Positions 5,600 through 5,794 of a DNA stretch of 5,794 nucleotides are shown here, one piece after another. The stretch's first letter is position 1. Each line of letters opens with the position of its first letter. The stretch spans positions 1 through 5,794 of the forward strand of contig JAAYFB010000291.1 in assembly GCA_012728465.1 (NCBI GenBank), given 5' to 3'. Origin of the DNA: Proteiniphilum sp. (lineage in GTDB: Bacteria > Bacteroidota > Bacteroidia > Bacteroidales > Dysgonomonadaceae). The notes beneath the pieces are model-generated. The model saw only the letters and a list, made by a program, of their open reading frames with translations. It was not told where the DNA came from and made no database searches. The position numbers and the translations under genes were made by a program.

Positions 5600-5794
5600 C
5601 TAATCCCAGCTAAGTACCACTTTACCACACTGTCCACTCTCCATAATATCAAATCCTTTTTGGAAATCATCGATAGAGAATCTATGTGTAATCATTGGTG
5701 ATAAGTCTATACCCGAAATAATCATTTGCTCCATTTGGTACCAAGTTTCCCACATTTCGCGACCATAAATTCCTTTAAGCGTAAGTGCTTTAAA
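5600..5794 (-). CDS. tdh: L-threonine 3-dehydrogenase, C-terminal part
   Basis: The last 64 codons and a TAG stop; the start lies beyond the right edge of the window. The frame contains [16 protein letters not shown], then [19 protein letters not shown], and ends GKVVLSWD. This matches, nearly residue for residue, the end of E. coli Tdh ([43 protein letters not shown]). Tdh is a zinc-dependent medium-chain dehydrogenase that oxidises L-threonine to 2-amino-3-ketobutyrate with NAD+ in the cytoplasm. The product is then split by Kbl into glycine and acetyl-CoA. The catalytic zinc ligands and the nucleotide-binding motif lie outside the window. kbl does not follow downstream, where a terminator is found instead, so if kbl is linked it must lie on the other side. 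The fragment shows no frameshift. Confidence 0.93.
   Translation of the reverse strand, partial: FKALTLKGIYGREMWETWYQMEQMIISGIDLSPMITHRFSIDDFQKGFDIMESGQCGKVVLSWD

Overview
The window looks like a chromosomal stretch of an AT-rich member of the Bacteroidota, probably Bacteroidales. The pointers are matches to the Bacteroidota -7 promoter box (TANNTTTG) upstream of genes, A-rich leaders without a Shine-Dalgarno sequence, and protein families whose variants look like those of gut or oral Bacteroidales. I could not run a search, so no genus is given.

Layout, left to right. Positions 1-195 carry no gene but hold a degenerate tandem repeat with a 42-bp period, whose units form small hairpins next to T-runs. 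From 196 to 2546 there is a tight minus-strand operon read right to left. It begins with a secreted glycerophosphodiester phosphodiesterase, continues with a small HD hydrolase of the RelA/SpoT-Mesh1 type (4-nt ATGA overlap), and ends with the heme chaperone HemW (3-nt gap). Positions 2547-3050 are a 500-bp spacer. It holds the operon promoter, an opposing -7-like box, what may be the 3' end of a decayed plus-strand gene, a strong plus-strand terminator with no intact gene in front of it, and the promoter of the next gene. From 3051 to 4181 (plus) lies a membrane-anchored zinc-ribbon protein with W/Y-type helical repeats and a probable NTF2-like C-terminus. It converges on an orphan HsdR-N type PD-(D/E)XK protein at 4273-5364 (minus), with a hairpin between them. 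Positions 5600-5794 (minus) are the last 64 codons of L-threonine 3-dehydrogenase (tdh), followed by a clear intrinsic terminator.

How the genes relate. Only the three-gene operon shows physical coupling, and its members (glycerophosphodiester breakdown, possible alarmone hydrolysis, heme delivery) do not form an obvious pathway. The rest is ordinary metabolism plus two poorly characterised proteins. I see no complete restriction-modification system, CRISPR array, transposase, integrase, tRNA or rRNA. The items most worth following are the orphan terminator with its upstream remnant, the solitary HsdR-N protein, the zinc-ribbon membrane protein and the 42-bp repeat. None of them amounts to proof of a new system.
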